Program-made: the position numbers and the translations under genes
From: Tremella fuciformis
Lineage: Eukaryota; Basidiomycota; Tremellomycetes; Tremellales; Tremellaceae
Assembly: GCA_032768795.1 (NCBI GenBank)
Contig: CP136491.1
Location: forward strand, 3,102,501 to 3,166,500
Reading direction: 5' to 3'
DNA length: 64,000 bases
Shown here: positions 10,258 through 21,378 of the stretch, in pieces
Position numbering within the stretch: position 1 is the first letter of the stretch
Layout: each line of letters starts with the position of its first letter
The notes under the pieces: generated by a model
The model's database searches: none
What the model saw: the letters and a program-made list of their open reading frames with translations, nothing else
What the model was told of the DNA's origin: nothing

Positions 10258-12828
10258 GATGTTGGGTTTATGTCTGTAGTGTATAGGACAAGAGCGTAGA
10301 AGTCGAAGAAGCTGAGAGGAATCGGTGACCAAAAGTCGTGAATTGTTTGTCAGGGGGTGCGGTGCGGCGAGGAGCCGGCGGCGAAAAGCGACCCTGAACA
10401 GACGGATTCTCTCTCTCGGGGTACAAGCGAGCAGTGCTTCGGGGGGAGGGCTACTGATGAGGGTAAGGGGGTCGATTGATGTTCTGGATTCTGTAGAGTA
10501 GATCTATGAACAAGAGGTTGGTCGGGGATGGATGGAGCGAGAAACACGACCCACTAGGTAGATCGTGCAGGAAAGTGCGCGATAGGGCGTAGCTCGTTAT
10601 TTCAATTCTTTTTTAGCTCTGAATTTCTAATCAGGTATTCAAGTTATTGGTTCTCAGGCAATTTGGAAAACCTAATGCAATTCCTTGTTCTTTGGTTCCG
10701 TTAGACATGGGGGGGTGGGACACCCCCCCAAGACCCCCCCTTGCGCCTAGCGGCGCAGCCATCGCAGCCCTTACGGGTCAAGCATCCGGCAAAGCCGGAT
10801 GTACTGTAGAACATTGATTAGTTGCAAGCTAAAGCACTTCATCAAGAGATGCGCAAGTGCTTGTTGGGCATGCTAGGCTGATCAGATGATCATAGGCATG
10901 CCAAGCTGGTCACAGGGGCTATGTCACAGCTGCCACCTGGCAAGCCTATTGCAGTCTTGTCAGACTTGCGCTATTGTAACCATTTTGGTGCAATGATAGG
11001 GCAGGGTATGGCAGTAGCTATGTAGGCGATTGGTTCTGCTACAGAGATCATTCCATGCATCAGCCTCATGCATAGATCTTTATTCTCTGATGAAAGGCAA
11101 TTTGGCAAGGACACAATGCATATTAGGATTGTGCTGATGAAATCAGAATGGCCGGAATTTTCTTATTTAATTCCCCCATTTACCGTTTTCGTTCCAGGGA
11201 CACCCGCAGAAATTCGCCCCGTAAGAGCTACGCTGAAAACGCGAAGTCGTCATCTTGCCTTTGTCGGCGAGTTCGGACGAAAAATGCGGGCATCCAATGA
11301 TCGGACCTCACCGGGAGGCCTATCATTTTGCTGACGAGACTTTAGGCGTGCGATTGCTTTGTGCTCTCTACTTCACGTCTGAGATAGCGAAACCGACTGC
11401 AGTCTCATACACGAACTTCCACACTCAGTCGGGTTCTGGTAGCATCTACACGTCGTTTGTCGGGGCACCGAAAATGTCAGGTCTTGGCCGAGGCAAGCGC
11501 CGTTTGGGAAGGGGCAAGAGCCTGAGCCCCAAACGACCTGAACAAGACCCGTGACCCGGACTGTCGGTCCCTCCAGGTCCTCAACATCTGATGTGCCCAC
11601 ATGACCCCTGGCCATGGCCTCACGGTCAGCTCTCAGTCCCGTGCGACAAGACACTCACGCCTTTGAACGCAAAACCAAAGCGAGCGGTCGTGGCGATGTC
11701 GACGGCAACACGATCTCGTCCCGGCGCCACGTGCCTCGACGTCATTTGCCGGTGTTCCTTCTTCTCCCATGCCTCTCATGCACTCGGAGGCGCATTCAGG
11801 GGGATATCCTCTCTACTTGGTTACTAACCTCTACCTCTATCGACCAAAGTCTCTGGTCTTACCCCTTCTCACTCTCGGAACCTCGGTCAACTTGCTCTCT
11901 ATGGGATTGCCTGTCCGAGGGTTTGGGAGTCAGGCATTCCGGGATTCCGAGATCCCATATTCAAAAACGTGTCCCACAACAACACGCAGCCACCAGATTC
12001 ATTTCGTGGCCCGCTGGCCCGTGTTGAAGGGGAGGTAGGAGGGGACGGCGCCGAGACATCGGGAAGCAAATGAAGAGGTCGCGCGTGTTCTGTTCTTTCG
12101 AGCTAAAATGATCCTGCGGCCCCGCGAGCCGCTGGGGTCGAGCTAGTCCTCACGCATGCATGGTTGGACGGGCTCTTGCTTGCGTCCGACGCCCAAATGA
12201 CGCACCGGTGAGGCTACCGGGCAGTGAGTGGTGCGATTGCTGGAATCGGTCTAAGGGCCCGAAAAGGGTTGAATAGGAAAAGCTAAGGGCGGGTGGAGGT
12301 CATTAGAAAATCGTTTAGTATTCTCTGGGTTACCCTGGATTTGGATTTGAATTTGGGCAAAGGGAGGGGAAAGAGGCAAAGATCGCGCGGGGACATTGGG
12401 GGACGTCACCATACACCACCTTCTCTGAACTCGTCTCACGTTATCCCCCTTCATCACCCTTGAAGCTCACCTCTCGACATTTCACCCTACTCGCGTACGG
12501 TACTGCGTGATCATCACACGCTCGCCCTCACCGAACACCGACGACCAAGGGAGAGACGGCATCGAGGGAGGAAATAAGGAGATTACAGAGGACGAGATAT
12601 CCGCCGACCGCTGTGGACATTTCGGTCGACCTTGCGCAAAACCTCGATCCCGGCTTTACAGTCCACATAGACCCAAAATTCAACTTGGACGACCTGCACA
12701 TGACCCCCCTTCATCGCCTGAGCACGCAGGATACACCCCAAGCATAGCGGCAGCGCAAGCATAGTCTGGCGCCCGGCGCCTGTCCGCGCGGAATCGCCAC
12801 AATTACCCCCACCGACACTTCTTCCACC
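10258..12828. other. Long gene-poor region between divergent CDF and WC-1 genes
   Basis: About 2.6 kb separates two divergently transcribed genes. It has an AT-richer segment (about 10600-11180) containing the hairpin cluster annotated separately, and a long leader-like stretch before the WC-1 start. The short open frames here lack domain features. The length is consistent with a large regulatory region or long 5' leader of wc-1, possibly interrupted by an old insertion. I see no RNA gene. Confidence 0.5.
10709..10801. repeat. Cluster of three perfect GC-rich hairpins
   Basis: Three perfect stems follow each other. An 8-bp stem pairs GGGGGGGT at 10709-10716 with its complement at 10722-10729. 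A 5-bp stem GCGCC/GGCGC occupies 10743-10756. An 8-bp stem CATCCGGC/GCCGGATG with an AAA loop occupies 10783-10801. They sit in AT-richer DNA. The layout resembles mobile GC clusters or transposon ends; the identity is not established. Confidence 0.6.
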
Positions 12829-15697
12829 ATGGATCCCCCTCAGCGCCCTCCTCAATCCCAAGGCTCATCAGAGTCGAATGCTTCCAGGACCCAGACGGGT
12901 CAGTCACCTTTAGACTGGAGCAGCTTTGTCAACCTCACCACCCCGCCTGTGCTCGGCTCGACCGCGGGACCCAGCGGCTCGTCCTCCTACGACATGTCTC
13001 CCTATTCTCAGCCGCAGAGGCAGTACACACAGCCCCCGCCCCAGCAGTCCCCGCACCAACATCATCAGCATCACCCGTCGCCTCAGCAGTCGTACCAGGG
13101 CCAACATGGCTCCTCGTCGCTCAATGTACAGCGGGCCAACCCTTCAGCATCCGCATCGCATAACAGGTCGCAGGGCGAGACTCAGCCAAAGCGACCCGCA
13201 TCTGAGATCGACAATGGGCTCTCACTCGACCCTTCCGCCTTCTCACGGGACATACGATTCCAGGTACCACCTTTCCTGTCCAACCAAGTAGGAGGCGCAC
13301 CGAGCTTCCCGGCAGGTGGTGAGGCATGGACCGGTTTCAGTGGTTCCAGCTTCTTTGACGCCAACAACTCGATGACCCCTGGGACGCTGTTCAACCATGT
13401 TTTCGGCCAGCAACCTGTGGAGAACTTGGGAGGTGGAGATCAGAATGTGCTCGAGGGTCTGAGCGGATTCATGAACAACGAAGGCGGCTGGGAGAATTGG
13501 AAGGATGCTGGCGCCAATGCGCCTGCCGGTCTCAATCCACCGACTGCAGCCGGAGCGAATTTCCAAGCGCCTCTACGGCAGCAATCAGGTCGGGCGCCGA
13601 TGCACATCGACACAGCTTCAAATAACAAGGGCCAGTCCAAGCACTCGCCACAGTCAAACTCGATGCCAACATCTGCAATACTACCAACCTACGCCCCACA
13701 TCTTCCAGGTGCTCCGCCTCATGTCAATCTCTCGCAGGCTAGTCTGAACTTTGCCTCATCGTCGACAGCGCCATTTGCACCTCCGCCCGAGTCCATCGCC
13801 CAAATACAAGCGCCTTTCATCGGACCATCACTCGCCGATGGACCAGGTCTGTATTCGACGACAGGTTTCGACATGGTCGGAGTACTGGCGCGAGTGGCCG
13901 CTCGCAAGGAGCCCAAAACGGTCTTGGGTCCAGTCGACCTGAGCTGCAGCTTCGTCGTTGTCGACGTGACTCGCTTTGATGCCCCGATTGTATATGCAAG
14001 TCCGACATTCACCGCATTAACCGGATACGATCTATCAGCAATCATGGGCAGGAATTGCCGGTTCTTGCAAGCCCCAGACGCTGAAGTCGTGAAAGGTTCC
14101 AAGCGAAAGTATACCGACAATGTCGCAGTTGCCCATCTCAAGCGCATGCTGAACGCCGGGAAAGAGTGTCAGGCTTCGTTGATAAACTATCGGAAGGGCG
14201 GTATACCTTTTATCAATCTCGTGACGGTCGTACCGATCCCTTGGGACGGTACTGATATCGTGTATCACGTCGGATTCCAGGTCGACCTGGTTGAACAGCC
14301 AAACGCCATCTTGCGTAACATGCGCGACGGCAGTTATCAGGTCAACTACACCGTCAGCAATCCCCCTCAACAGCCATTGCGAATACCGCAAGGCGATATG
14401 TCGGGCTTAACTCCGGAAATGCTCGACATTCTGGGTCCGAGAGTGAATGCGGCCAGCGAGGACGGTAAGATGGAGTGGTTCAAGATGGTTCTGGAAAACG
14501 CCGATGGTAAGTCGTGCCACCTTTCAGCACAGCAGCGCTGATGCACCAGACTTCATCCACGTCCTCTCGCTGAAAGGCCTGTTTCAATATGTCTCCCCAA
14601 GTGTGCGGCGGGTGCTTGAATATGAGCCAGAAGATCTGCTCAACAAGAATATCGCCGACATATGTCACCCATCAGATATTGTTCCGCTCATGCGCGAGCT
14701 CAAAGACTCGACGCATGCCATGGGCGACAGTCAACCGGCCAAGCTGGTCAACCTGGTCTTCCGCATTCGTCGCAAGACTTCTGGCTATGTCTGGATAGAG
14801 TGCACGGGTCGACTGCACATCGAGGCTGGCAAAGGACGGAAAGCCGTCATACTATCGGGTCGAGCCATCACTGTGCCTACCTTGCCGTGGGAGGCAGTGA
14901 TCAAGCAGGGCGGCCTTGCATCAGGGGAGTTCTGGGCAAAGGTCTCATATCACGGCATCGTGCTACACGCCACAGAATCAATCCAAAAGATGCTGGGTGT
15001 ATCATCCGAAGACGTGGTTGGACAAAACTTTTTTGGATTCTTGCCTGGAGGCGACAACGCATTCCCACAAGCGCCGAATAGCTCGGGACTTGCGACCATG
15101 GCGGCTGCTTTCCGATCAGCAACAACGTCTGAACCTCGCGACGGCGCAGTCTGCGTACGGCATCAGCTCGTCAATCGCTCCTCTGGTCAAGTGGTCGACG
15201 TCACAACCGTCCTCTACTGCCCAATCAACCCGTCTTCGCCCGCATCCTCGCCCAATGAGTCAGACTCATTATCACAATCGCAGTTCAGTCGTCCCACACC
15301 CTCATCGTCTGCACCAAGTAGTTCTGGTGCAAACCTTCGGCCGGCTCTGGTCATGCAGGTCAAGCTCACTTCTGCAACTATGCGGCCCGTTGTCCATCCG
15401 CCCACAGCAAACATGTTTGAGGAGCTCGAGACAACCAGAGGAACATCGTGGCAGTACGAGCTGCACCAGCTCCGACTGCTCAACCGGAGGTTGAAGGAGG
15501 ATATCGCCAGCGCCAAAGCCAAGGGCGCTAGCCGGCCGAAAGCGAAGAAGAGGCGGCCGGAAGACGAGGCTGGCGGAGGAGATGCTGGCTCATCGACAAA
15601 GATGGAGCTGGACGAAGGGGAGACGGCTGCACCGAAACACCAGCTCACAGCTGGATTTGGATTCGTCGCCCCGGGACATCCGTCGCCATACTTCTAG
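12829..15697 (+). CDS. wc-1: White collar 1 blue-light photoreceptor (LOV/PAS, no zinc finger)
   Basis: Two exons, 12829-14506 and 14550-15697, encode about 941 residues. An N-terminal Pro/Gln/Ser-rich region precedes the LOV domain (about 375-480), which has the flavin-binding core GRNCRFLQAPDAE with the photoactive Cys at residue 410, followed by NYRKGGIPFINLVTVVPI. Two further PAS domains follow: DFIHVLSLKGLFQYVSPSVR just after the intron and FWAKVSYHGIVLHATESIQK. A basic stretch (SRPKAKKRRPEDE) near the C-terminus is a likely nuclear localisation signal. No GATA-type zinc finger is present, as in basidiomycete WC-1 proteins, where a separate WC-2 supplies DNA binding. Blue light would form a flavin-cysteinyl adduct and activate transcription with WC-2. 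The start is the first ATG of a continuous frame. The neighbouring upstream region is unusually long. Confidence 0.95.
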
Positions 15698-16356
15698 CCG
15701 GCGTGTGGGGAAGGAGCAAACGATTGCGCCTGTTTAGGGGTGTATTGAGAAGCAAAAGAAATAGCAGCAGCAGCAGATTTAGTGACCACCGTGACGGTTC
15801 GTGTAGGGCAACAGTTCGATCACCTAGCAGGCAGCAGGCCGATCATGTACTCTACTGTAGCAACGGGCATGAAGTATAGTGATACAGTCATGGTACATGG
15901 TACAGAGACAACTAGCAGCGAAACCGCCGCTTCGCGGCGGGAAAAAGGGGGCGGGCCGGAAAAGCCCTGGTGGCCGGATCAGGCTTTGAGGGGATTTACT
16001 ACTTTCAGCCCATCGGGGTAGCATAGTTGTGAGTAGGCCACTTTCTTCTCTGCTTCCTTGACCCTCGAATTGTTCCCAGTGACAGACTGAGTTCGAGTCC
16101 TAGACTGTGCATGTTCTATGTACAAAAAGGGACTTGGGTCAGCGCTCCACGTTCGGGCCAGTTGGATTTCGTGTTCTCGTTGGATTTACCCCTTTTATGG
16201 GGGGAAATGCTGACAATTTGTTAGGAGCGCGCAAAGTCGAACTTTCTGCTACCGGATGGGCCTTATCTGATCCCCCCACTTAACCGACCACGTGACATCG
16301 GCCATAACGTAACGCAACAAATCACGCAATCGAAACTTTGAATTCAACCAATCATC
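15698..16356. other. Intergenic region downstream of wc-1
   Basis: It contains a short AGC repeat near 15763, a perfect 7-bp GC hairpin with TTC loop (15924-15940), and then the presumed promoter of the dioxygenase-like gene, with runs of G and C near 16200 and 16275 and a CCAAT box about 10 bp before the ATG. No gene is visible. Confidence 0.5.
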
Positions 16357-17709
16357 ATGACAAGTAATCTTCCGACCGACCTCCCCTATCAATCTAATTC
16401 CCGCACATCCAATAGGCTGCGGTTCACTCCGACCACCCCACCCGATATCCAGCTGGCGTTCCAGCCCGGCCATGCGACCAACGAGTCGGCCCGAGCCCGG
16501 TGGTGGGCCGAGAATCAGCATCGGCTGCCGCAGCCGATACAAATGCCAACGAGTGGCGATATCATGATCCACAATGCGGTTCGTGATATAGATCAAGATC
16601 CCGATGGGACCAACATCTGGGCGATGAGAATGGACGAGGTGATCACCGAGGCGGAGCAGCGACGGCTGCTAGCAAGGTGGGAGGCGGTGGAGGCCTCAGG
16701 CGCAAAGGCGTATCACTCAAAGCCCAAACCGGGCAAAAAACCTCGGCACCTCGACCCAAAGCGACCGGTACACCACCACGGCCGATGGTCAAAGAGAGGC
16801 AATCCGGTCCAGTTGACGCGAGGGACTCGGCAGCCGACAGGGAAGACAAGCAAGGAGCGAGAGAGCCGGCGGCGAGCGGTCCTGACCTGGCTAGCGGAGC
16901 TCGACAAGGTGCTCCAGGGGCGCATCAGACGGCGGCTCGACAGGAATACGGATCGAGGATATGGTGGCCAGCGGAAGATCACGGCGGTAGCAGGGCGGGA
17001 GCTGGAGAGCATCGACCTGCAGGAGGTCACCGAGGAGGACATGGCGGCAGCCAGGGAGGCGACTGGTGGCGGGCATCCACTGAGGCTGGGCGGAGTTGGA
17101 CTGGCGTGTGCCGTCACCAGGGGTCAGGCGGACGTGTTCCACCTGGATCCCGGGGACGAGGGATGGACGGTGGTGTTCGTGGTGGCTCCCGATGGGCTGG
17201 GCGACGAGGATGAGGATCCAACAAAGCTGCGAGGGCAGCTTGAGCTTCCACAGTTGGGAGTCAGGATCCCTCTCCGACCTGGGCAGGCGATAGTGTCAGG
17301 AAACCGACACGGCATCCTGACCACGAGACTACCACGAGGCAACTTCCGACGGAAACATCCAAAGGATCCTACGAACCGAAGAACGTGAGTACGATAGAAC
17401 CGTCACTATTAGTCACGAATAACTACGACTTGCTCTTGAAAGCGCTGGAACAACCTGGAGAACGACAGAAGGATACGTCTCAGTCTTCCATCGGCCGAGT
17501 TGAGATAGGAACGCACGCAAGGACAAGAGTCAGGTCCACGATAACGGAGGATAGAGTTATCTCACAGTCAGGGCCACGGGGCGGAGACCGAGGACGATAA
17601 GAACGATGACGGGCACCCAAGGAGATTAGATGCAAGCCAGCGCGGAGAGAAGACGATAGAAGAGAAGAGAGACGACGAGAGAATACTAGAGAGTATTGGG
17701 AACGAGTAG
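16357..17709 (+). CDS. Candidate TET/JBP-like 2-oxoglutarate Fe(II) dioxygenase, accessory
   Basis: The main frame (16357 to a stop at 17388) encodes 343 residues. Its C-terminal third has the layout of a double-stranded beta-helix dioxygenase of the TET/JBP type: DVFHLDPGDEGWTVVFVV (H-x-D iron ligands), then RGQLELPQLGVRIPLRPGQ, then SGNRHGILTT (distal His). Known TET/JBP enzymes oxidise 5-methylcytosine or thymine in DNA. The N-terminal part is basic and Arg-rich (KERESRRRAVLTWLAELDK). A consensus donor GTGAGT sits at 17385 just before the stop. Splicing to the AG ending at 17567 would add 47 charged residues up to 17709, and I used that model with low certainty. The gene lies between wc-1 and a foldback element/Helitron remnant, which suggests an accessory or transposon-linked gene. 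The 2-oxoglutarate-binding Arg is not certain. It could instead be another cupin-fold protein. Confidence 0.5.
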
Positions 17710-17779
17710 AAGCGACTAGGAGAACGATGGAACGATCCACGAAGGACGATGCTAGAAGGATCAGAGTGAGAGCGGGCGA

Positions 17780-18265
17780 CGACGGAAATAGGTAGTACGC
17801 TCACATGAGCTTGACTCAGCCTCGAGTAGCCTCGTCGAGGCACACACATCCTCGACGAGGCAGGGGAAGCTGCCACAACGATAACTCCGCATATAACGCC
17901 GACACCCTCGACGACCTTGTAGAATGCCGCCGCCTGTTGCCCTCCTCCGACGGAATCGTAGCTCTGAGGCAATGGGATTCCGGTCACCTGTTGCCCGCTC
18001 AGCACTTGCTATGAGTGATGAATTCGGACTTACCTGTTGCCCGCTCAGCACTTGCTATGAGTGATGAGGAGGGCAACAGGCGGCGGCATTCTACAAGGTC
18101 GTCGAGGGTGTCGGCGTTATAAGCGGAGTTATCGTTGGTGGCAGCTTCTCTGCCTCGTCGAGGGTGAACCTCGTCGAGGCACAACCTCGTCGAGGATCGA
18201 GTAGCCTCGACGAGGTTACTCGAAGATGAGTCAAGCTCATGTGAGCGTACCACCTATTTCCGTCG
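17780..18265. repeat. Foldback (long inverted repeat) element with internal direct repeats
   Basis: The left arm (about 17780-17953) and right arm (about 18063-18265) are inverted copies. Both start CGACGGAAATAGGT and continue through ACGCTCACATGAGCTTGACT, GATAACTCCGC, AACGCCGACACCCTCGACGA and TGCCGCCGCCTGTTGCCCTC. The arms contain many CCTCGTCGAGG/CCTCGACGAGG units, and extra units make the right arm longer. Between the arms are two direct 36-bp copies (17986-18021 and 18032-18067) beginning ACCTGTTGCC and ending GAGTGATGA. No coding capacity is evident. Position and structure fit a non-autonomous foldback/MITE-like insertion at the truncated end of the Helitron gene. I could not define a convincing target-site duplication. 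Confidence 0.8.
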
Positions 18266-21200
18266 GTTCTGGGAGAGAGCGTCCGTGGTGATCGGCAAGA
18301 GCAGCTAGGCGGGTGAGCCCCAAAGCTTCCACATCCTGGTTCGACGGTTCGTCCATATTGAAAGGTGGCTGCCGTAGTTGGTGGGCGCAGTCGTCGAAGA
18401 GATTGACCTTGTGCCGATCATAGAGAGCGTGAGGATCCATTGGCGCGGAATGTATGAGGATAGTGACAAATAGTATTCGGAGAGCGTGGGCGGCATGAAA
18501 TCCTGCTGCCTCCAATAGGCAAGCGTCATGCTCTTTATCGTCCTCAAGTAAACCGAGAGCTTGACACGCAAGCTGGAAAGTGGGATGCACTTGGCCGTGA
18601 ATGGTGCGCAAGCTCTCGTATGACGTTGGGTTGGGTATGTGGTACAGGAGCATTCGCAGATAGAAACACTGGGGGTCAGTCCGATGTCAGGAAAAGAATT
18701 GAATTACCAAAACACACCTCTCCTTGCGCCGGGGGGATAAACAGGACTCGTCCAATGACAGCCTTGGCCTGCCTACGTTTGGCCCACTTTCCCTTATGTT
18801 TGTGCCAGGTGAGGATTGTCGGGGCATCTGGGTACAGAAGACCTCGAGTCAGATCCGGTTGCTCCCTGCAGATAGTGAAGAAGGCCTCAAGGCTGGACGG
18901 TTTGACCTGGCGCAAAGTGGCTCGCGCATCCGCTGTGGGTCGAAACCGGACCAGGTTTTGGTGGGGGAGATGAACGCTCAGCCTTGTGACCGCTGGAAGG
19001 TGACCGGACCGTTCAAATGAGAAGATGTTGTAGCACGCCTCTGCCGGCGAGATCCGTCGAGCGTCAAGGTAATCACTGATTTCATTGACTGGGACCTCTG
19101 GATCGTGCACAAGGATGGCTGATCGGTCGTTCCCTTTGTACACATACTTATACAAGTACTTCACTGCCCCGATGGCAGATGCAATCTCGACGTTGATATG
19201 ACAGTCGTATTTGGCACATAGCCAGGGGTTGTAGGGGACGACCCATTGATTGGTGAATGTGAAGGAGTTTCTTGTAAAGGTCCGGTTGTTGTCCCGACGA
19301 CAATAGATGGGATAACCGTCCTCTGCAAGCATGGTGGTTTCTTGATAACGCCGCGGGTACCCAGACTTGCATCGACCATTGAGCATGCAAACACATGATG
19401 GATTTGACGCACCGCAGGGACCATGCAGCATGCTGCTTGTCACCGTTGCCCAGAGCTCTGGCTGAGTGTCCTTGTTTGGCAACTCCGCACAGGTGATGGA
19501 GTCCACGTCCTCGGAGGAGACCGGTCGATCGTCGGGGTGCAAAATAAGCAGGATGTGCGCGTGGGGCAGGCCCCTCTTTTGGTACTCTACCACATAGGTA
19601 TGAGCAACTGTGCGACCAAATACAGCTCCATGCGTGAGATCATCCAGCAAGGCATTGAGCTTGAGGCGAAAAACCCGCGCCATGAGATCAGGACGATTGG
19701 ATGGTTGCTGACCCGGGCCAAGTGCGTCTCGTAGCTCCCGCCAATTCCAGTTTGAGGTCATTGTAATGAAGAGAGAAGGCTTCCCATAGCGACGTACAAT
19801 GGCCATGCAGTCGTGGTAGGATTGGTACATGTAACGAGGACTGCCAGTGTGGGTTGCTGGAAGTAGTGTTCTGACTCCCACACGGCACAGCGGCTGACCG
19901 TCCTCCACGGCCGAACGAAGATTGCCGAAAGTCTCACTTCGAAACTCATCTTGATGCTCGCCAATCCATGAAAGCTGCATCTGCTCAATGGCAGCTGCTG
20001 CGTCCACAACCCATTCTTGCATAAGGAACCCAGCTAGATGGAGTGTCGAGAGTGGAATGTGCTGCCGTGTGAAGAGGTGGAAGGAGTGATAATCTCTGAG
20101 CGAGATGCGAGCAGGAGCTGTTGAATGAGAGTGACGCTTCACTGAATCTGGAACGTTCAGACTCACTGGCTGGACTGGTCACGTTCTGTAAGAAACCATG
20201 GCATCTGCCTTGAGGGAGTGCCGGGCACCAGCCATGCGTGCCAATGGGGAGGATGAGCACAAAGCGCAGAGGTAGATATGCTGAATGCTCTTCATGCACG
20301 CGCATCAGTCTCCCTGATGGGTGACGCGATTGAACAATCAATTCTCGTCGGGTCCCATGTAAGGCGGATTGTGTGCCGGGTATCATGGCCGCAACTTCTG
20401 CGGCAGCAGGCTTATTATAGCGTCGACGATCCTTTGACCATGGCTCGATGGTGGAAATCACCAGATTGAAAGGATTTGGCGAGTTGGCGGAGCGTAGACG
20501 TTCAGAGGCGACAAGGAGGTGTTGCGCCCAAGGGTTGTGGCGCAGCATCATTTCGTTAAGTTGCAAGAGCAACGTGTTGTCAACCCCAAATGGTGCCGCA
20601 CGCTGGAAGCGGATCTGAGTTTGGGCTGCCGCCGTGCTGTCTGCAATATACACCTGCAGGAACTGCGGTTCTTCATCAGGGCTGATGGGAAGAAGGCTGC
20701 CGATGAAGTGATGAAGCTGCCCCTGTATCTTGAACACCGGTGGACCGCCGGGGGCAAATGCAATAGGATCCATGCGGACGCCAGTCGAGGTAAACGAGAG
20801 GGCATTGTTGTATGCCCGTATGTTCTCCCGAAAATGTCGAGCCAACCGAGCATCTGCAATAAGTTGACCGTCTCAAGGACCATGGCAAAGAGCGCACCTG
20901 GGTTTGCATCACTCAGGAGGCGATCCAATGGAGCAGGGGCCTTGGGAAAGGGGACCAAGTCTATCCGACCAAATTGACAGCACCCACGGAACGGTGAGAA
21001 TGTTCCAGTGGGTGGACGGGAGGACGCCTCTTGAGACGAGTGCAGTGCTTGACAGCATGGGCAGACAACGTCAATTGCACCAAGATGATGTCGAACTGCG
21101 GCAAATGGGGTGAGGACCTGTCGAGCCATGGGGAGAGCATTGTTTGCATGGCCCTGTGCTCGTGAACGAGGACGCTGCTGAGAGATGCGTTGAGCCGTGA

Positions 21201-21378
21201 TAAAATCTTCCTCAGTCATGTCATATCTTGGTGGCATTGCCTCCTGCCTAGCTTGACTTGCCTGCCTCCGAGCTCGGGCACGAGAACGTTGTCTCAATTC
21301 AGCAGTTGTTGGATGCGGTGGAGGTGATGGAGAAAATCGTGCTGGTGGCCGTCGTGGTCGAGCAGAGGAAGGGGCCAT
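18237..21378 (-). pseudogene. Helitron Rep/helicase gene, 3'-truncated (Rep kept, helicase lost)
   Basis: Exons can be joined from ATG 21378. An N-terminal Arg-rich region with a Cys cluster (VCPCCQALH) is followed, after an intron removing about 20898-20856, by RHFRENIRAYNNALSFTS, the conserved start of Helitron_like_N. The rolling-circle Rep domain carries the HUH motif (GLPHAHILL) and the two-tyrosine motif (KYLYKYVYKG). An intron near 18713-18672 leads to YLRMLLYHIPNPTSYESLRT and GLLEDDKEHDACLLEAAGF, the segment that normally precedes the PIF1-like helicase. The frame then stops at RSLPEP, where the foldback element begins. No Walker A or other helicase motif occurs beyond it. Rep would nick and join single strands for rolling-circle transposition. 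Without helicase the copy is probably not autonomous. One short intron near 20130 is uncertain. Confidence 0.85.
18266..21378 (-). mobile_element. Helitron fragment
   Basis: The element is recognised from its Rep coding sequence only. Neither the 5' TC nor the 3' CTRR hairpin end could be fixed by eye. The 3' side is cut by the foldback element, and the 5' side probably lies between 21379 and 21876. Confidence 0.75.

Noticed and set aside
11474..11554. Short frame starting MSGLGRGKRRLGRGK, reminiscent of a histone H4 tail
   Set aside because: No H4 fold follows, the frame ends after 26 residues and no splice site leads to one. The similarity is by chance.
16085..16110. GTTCGAGTCC sequence resembling a tRNA T-arm
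   Set aside because: No acceptor, D or anticodon stem could be paired around it.
17389..17779. Possible continuation of the Helitron helicase on the far side of the foldback element
   Set aside because: No Walker A/B or PIF1 motifs in any minus-strand frame; the sequence is low-complexity and better explained as the 3' part of the dioxygenase-like gene region.
17999..18253. Minus-strand frame of 84 residues inside the foldback element
   Set aside because: It only reads through the inverted repeat arms; composition follows the repeat units and no domain is seen.
17768..18281. GAGAGCG on both sides of the foldback element as a target-site duplication
   Set aside because: The copies are at unequal distances from the arm ends and the motif is simple, so chance is likely.
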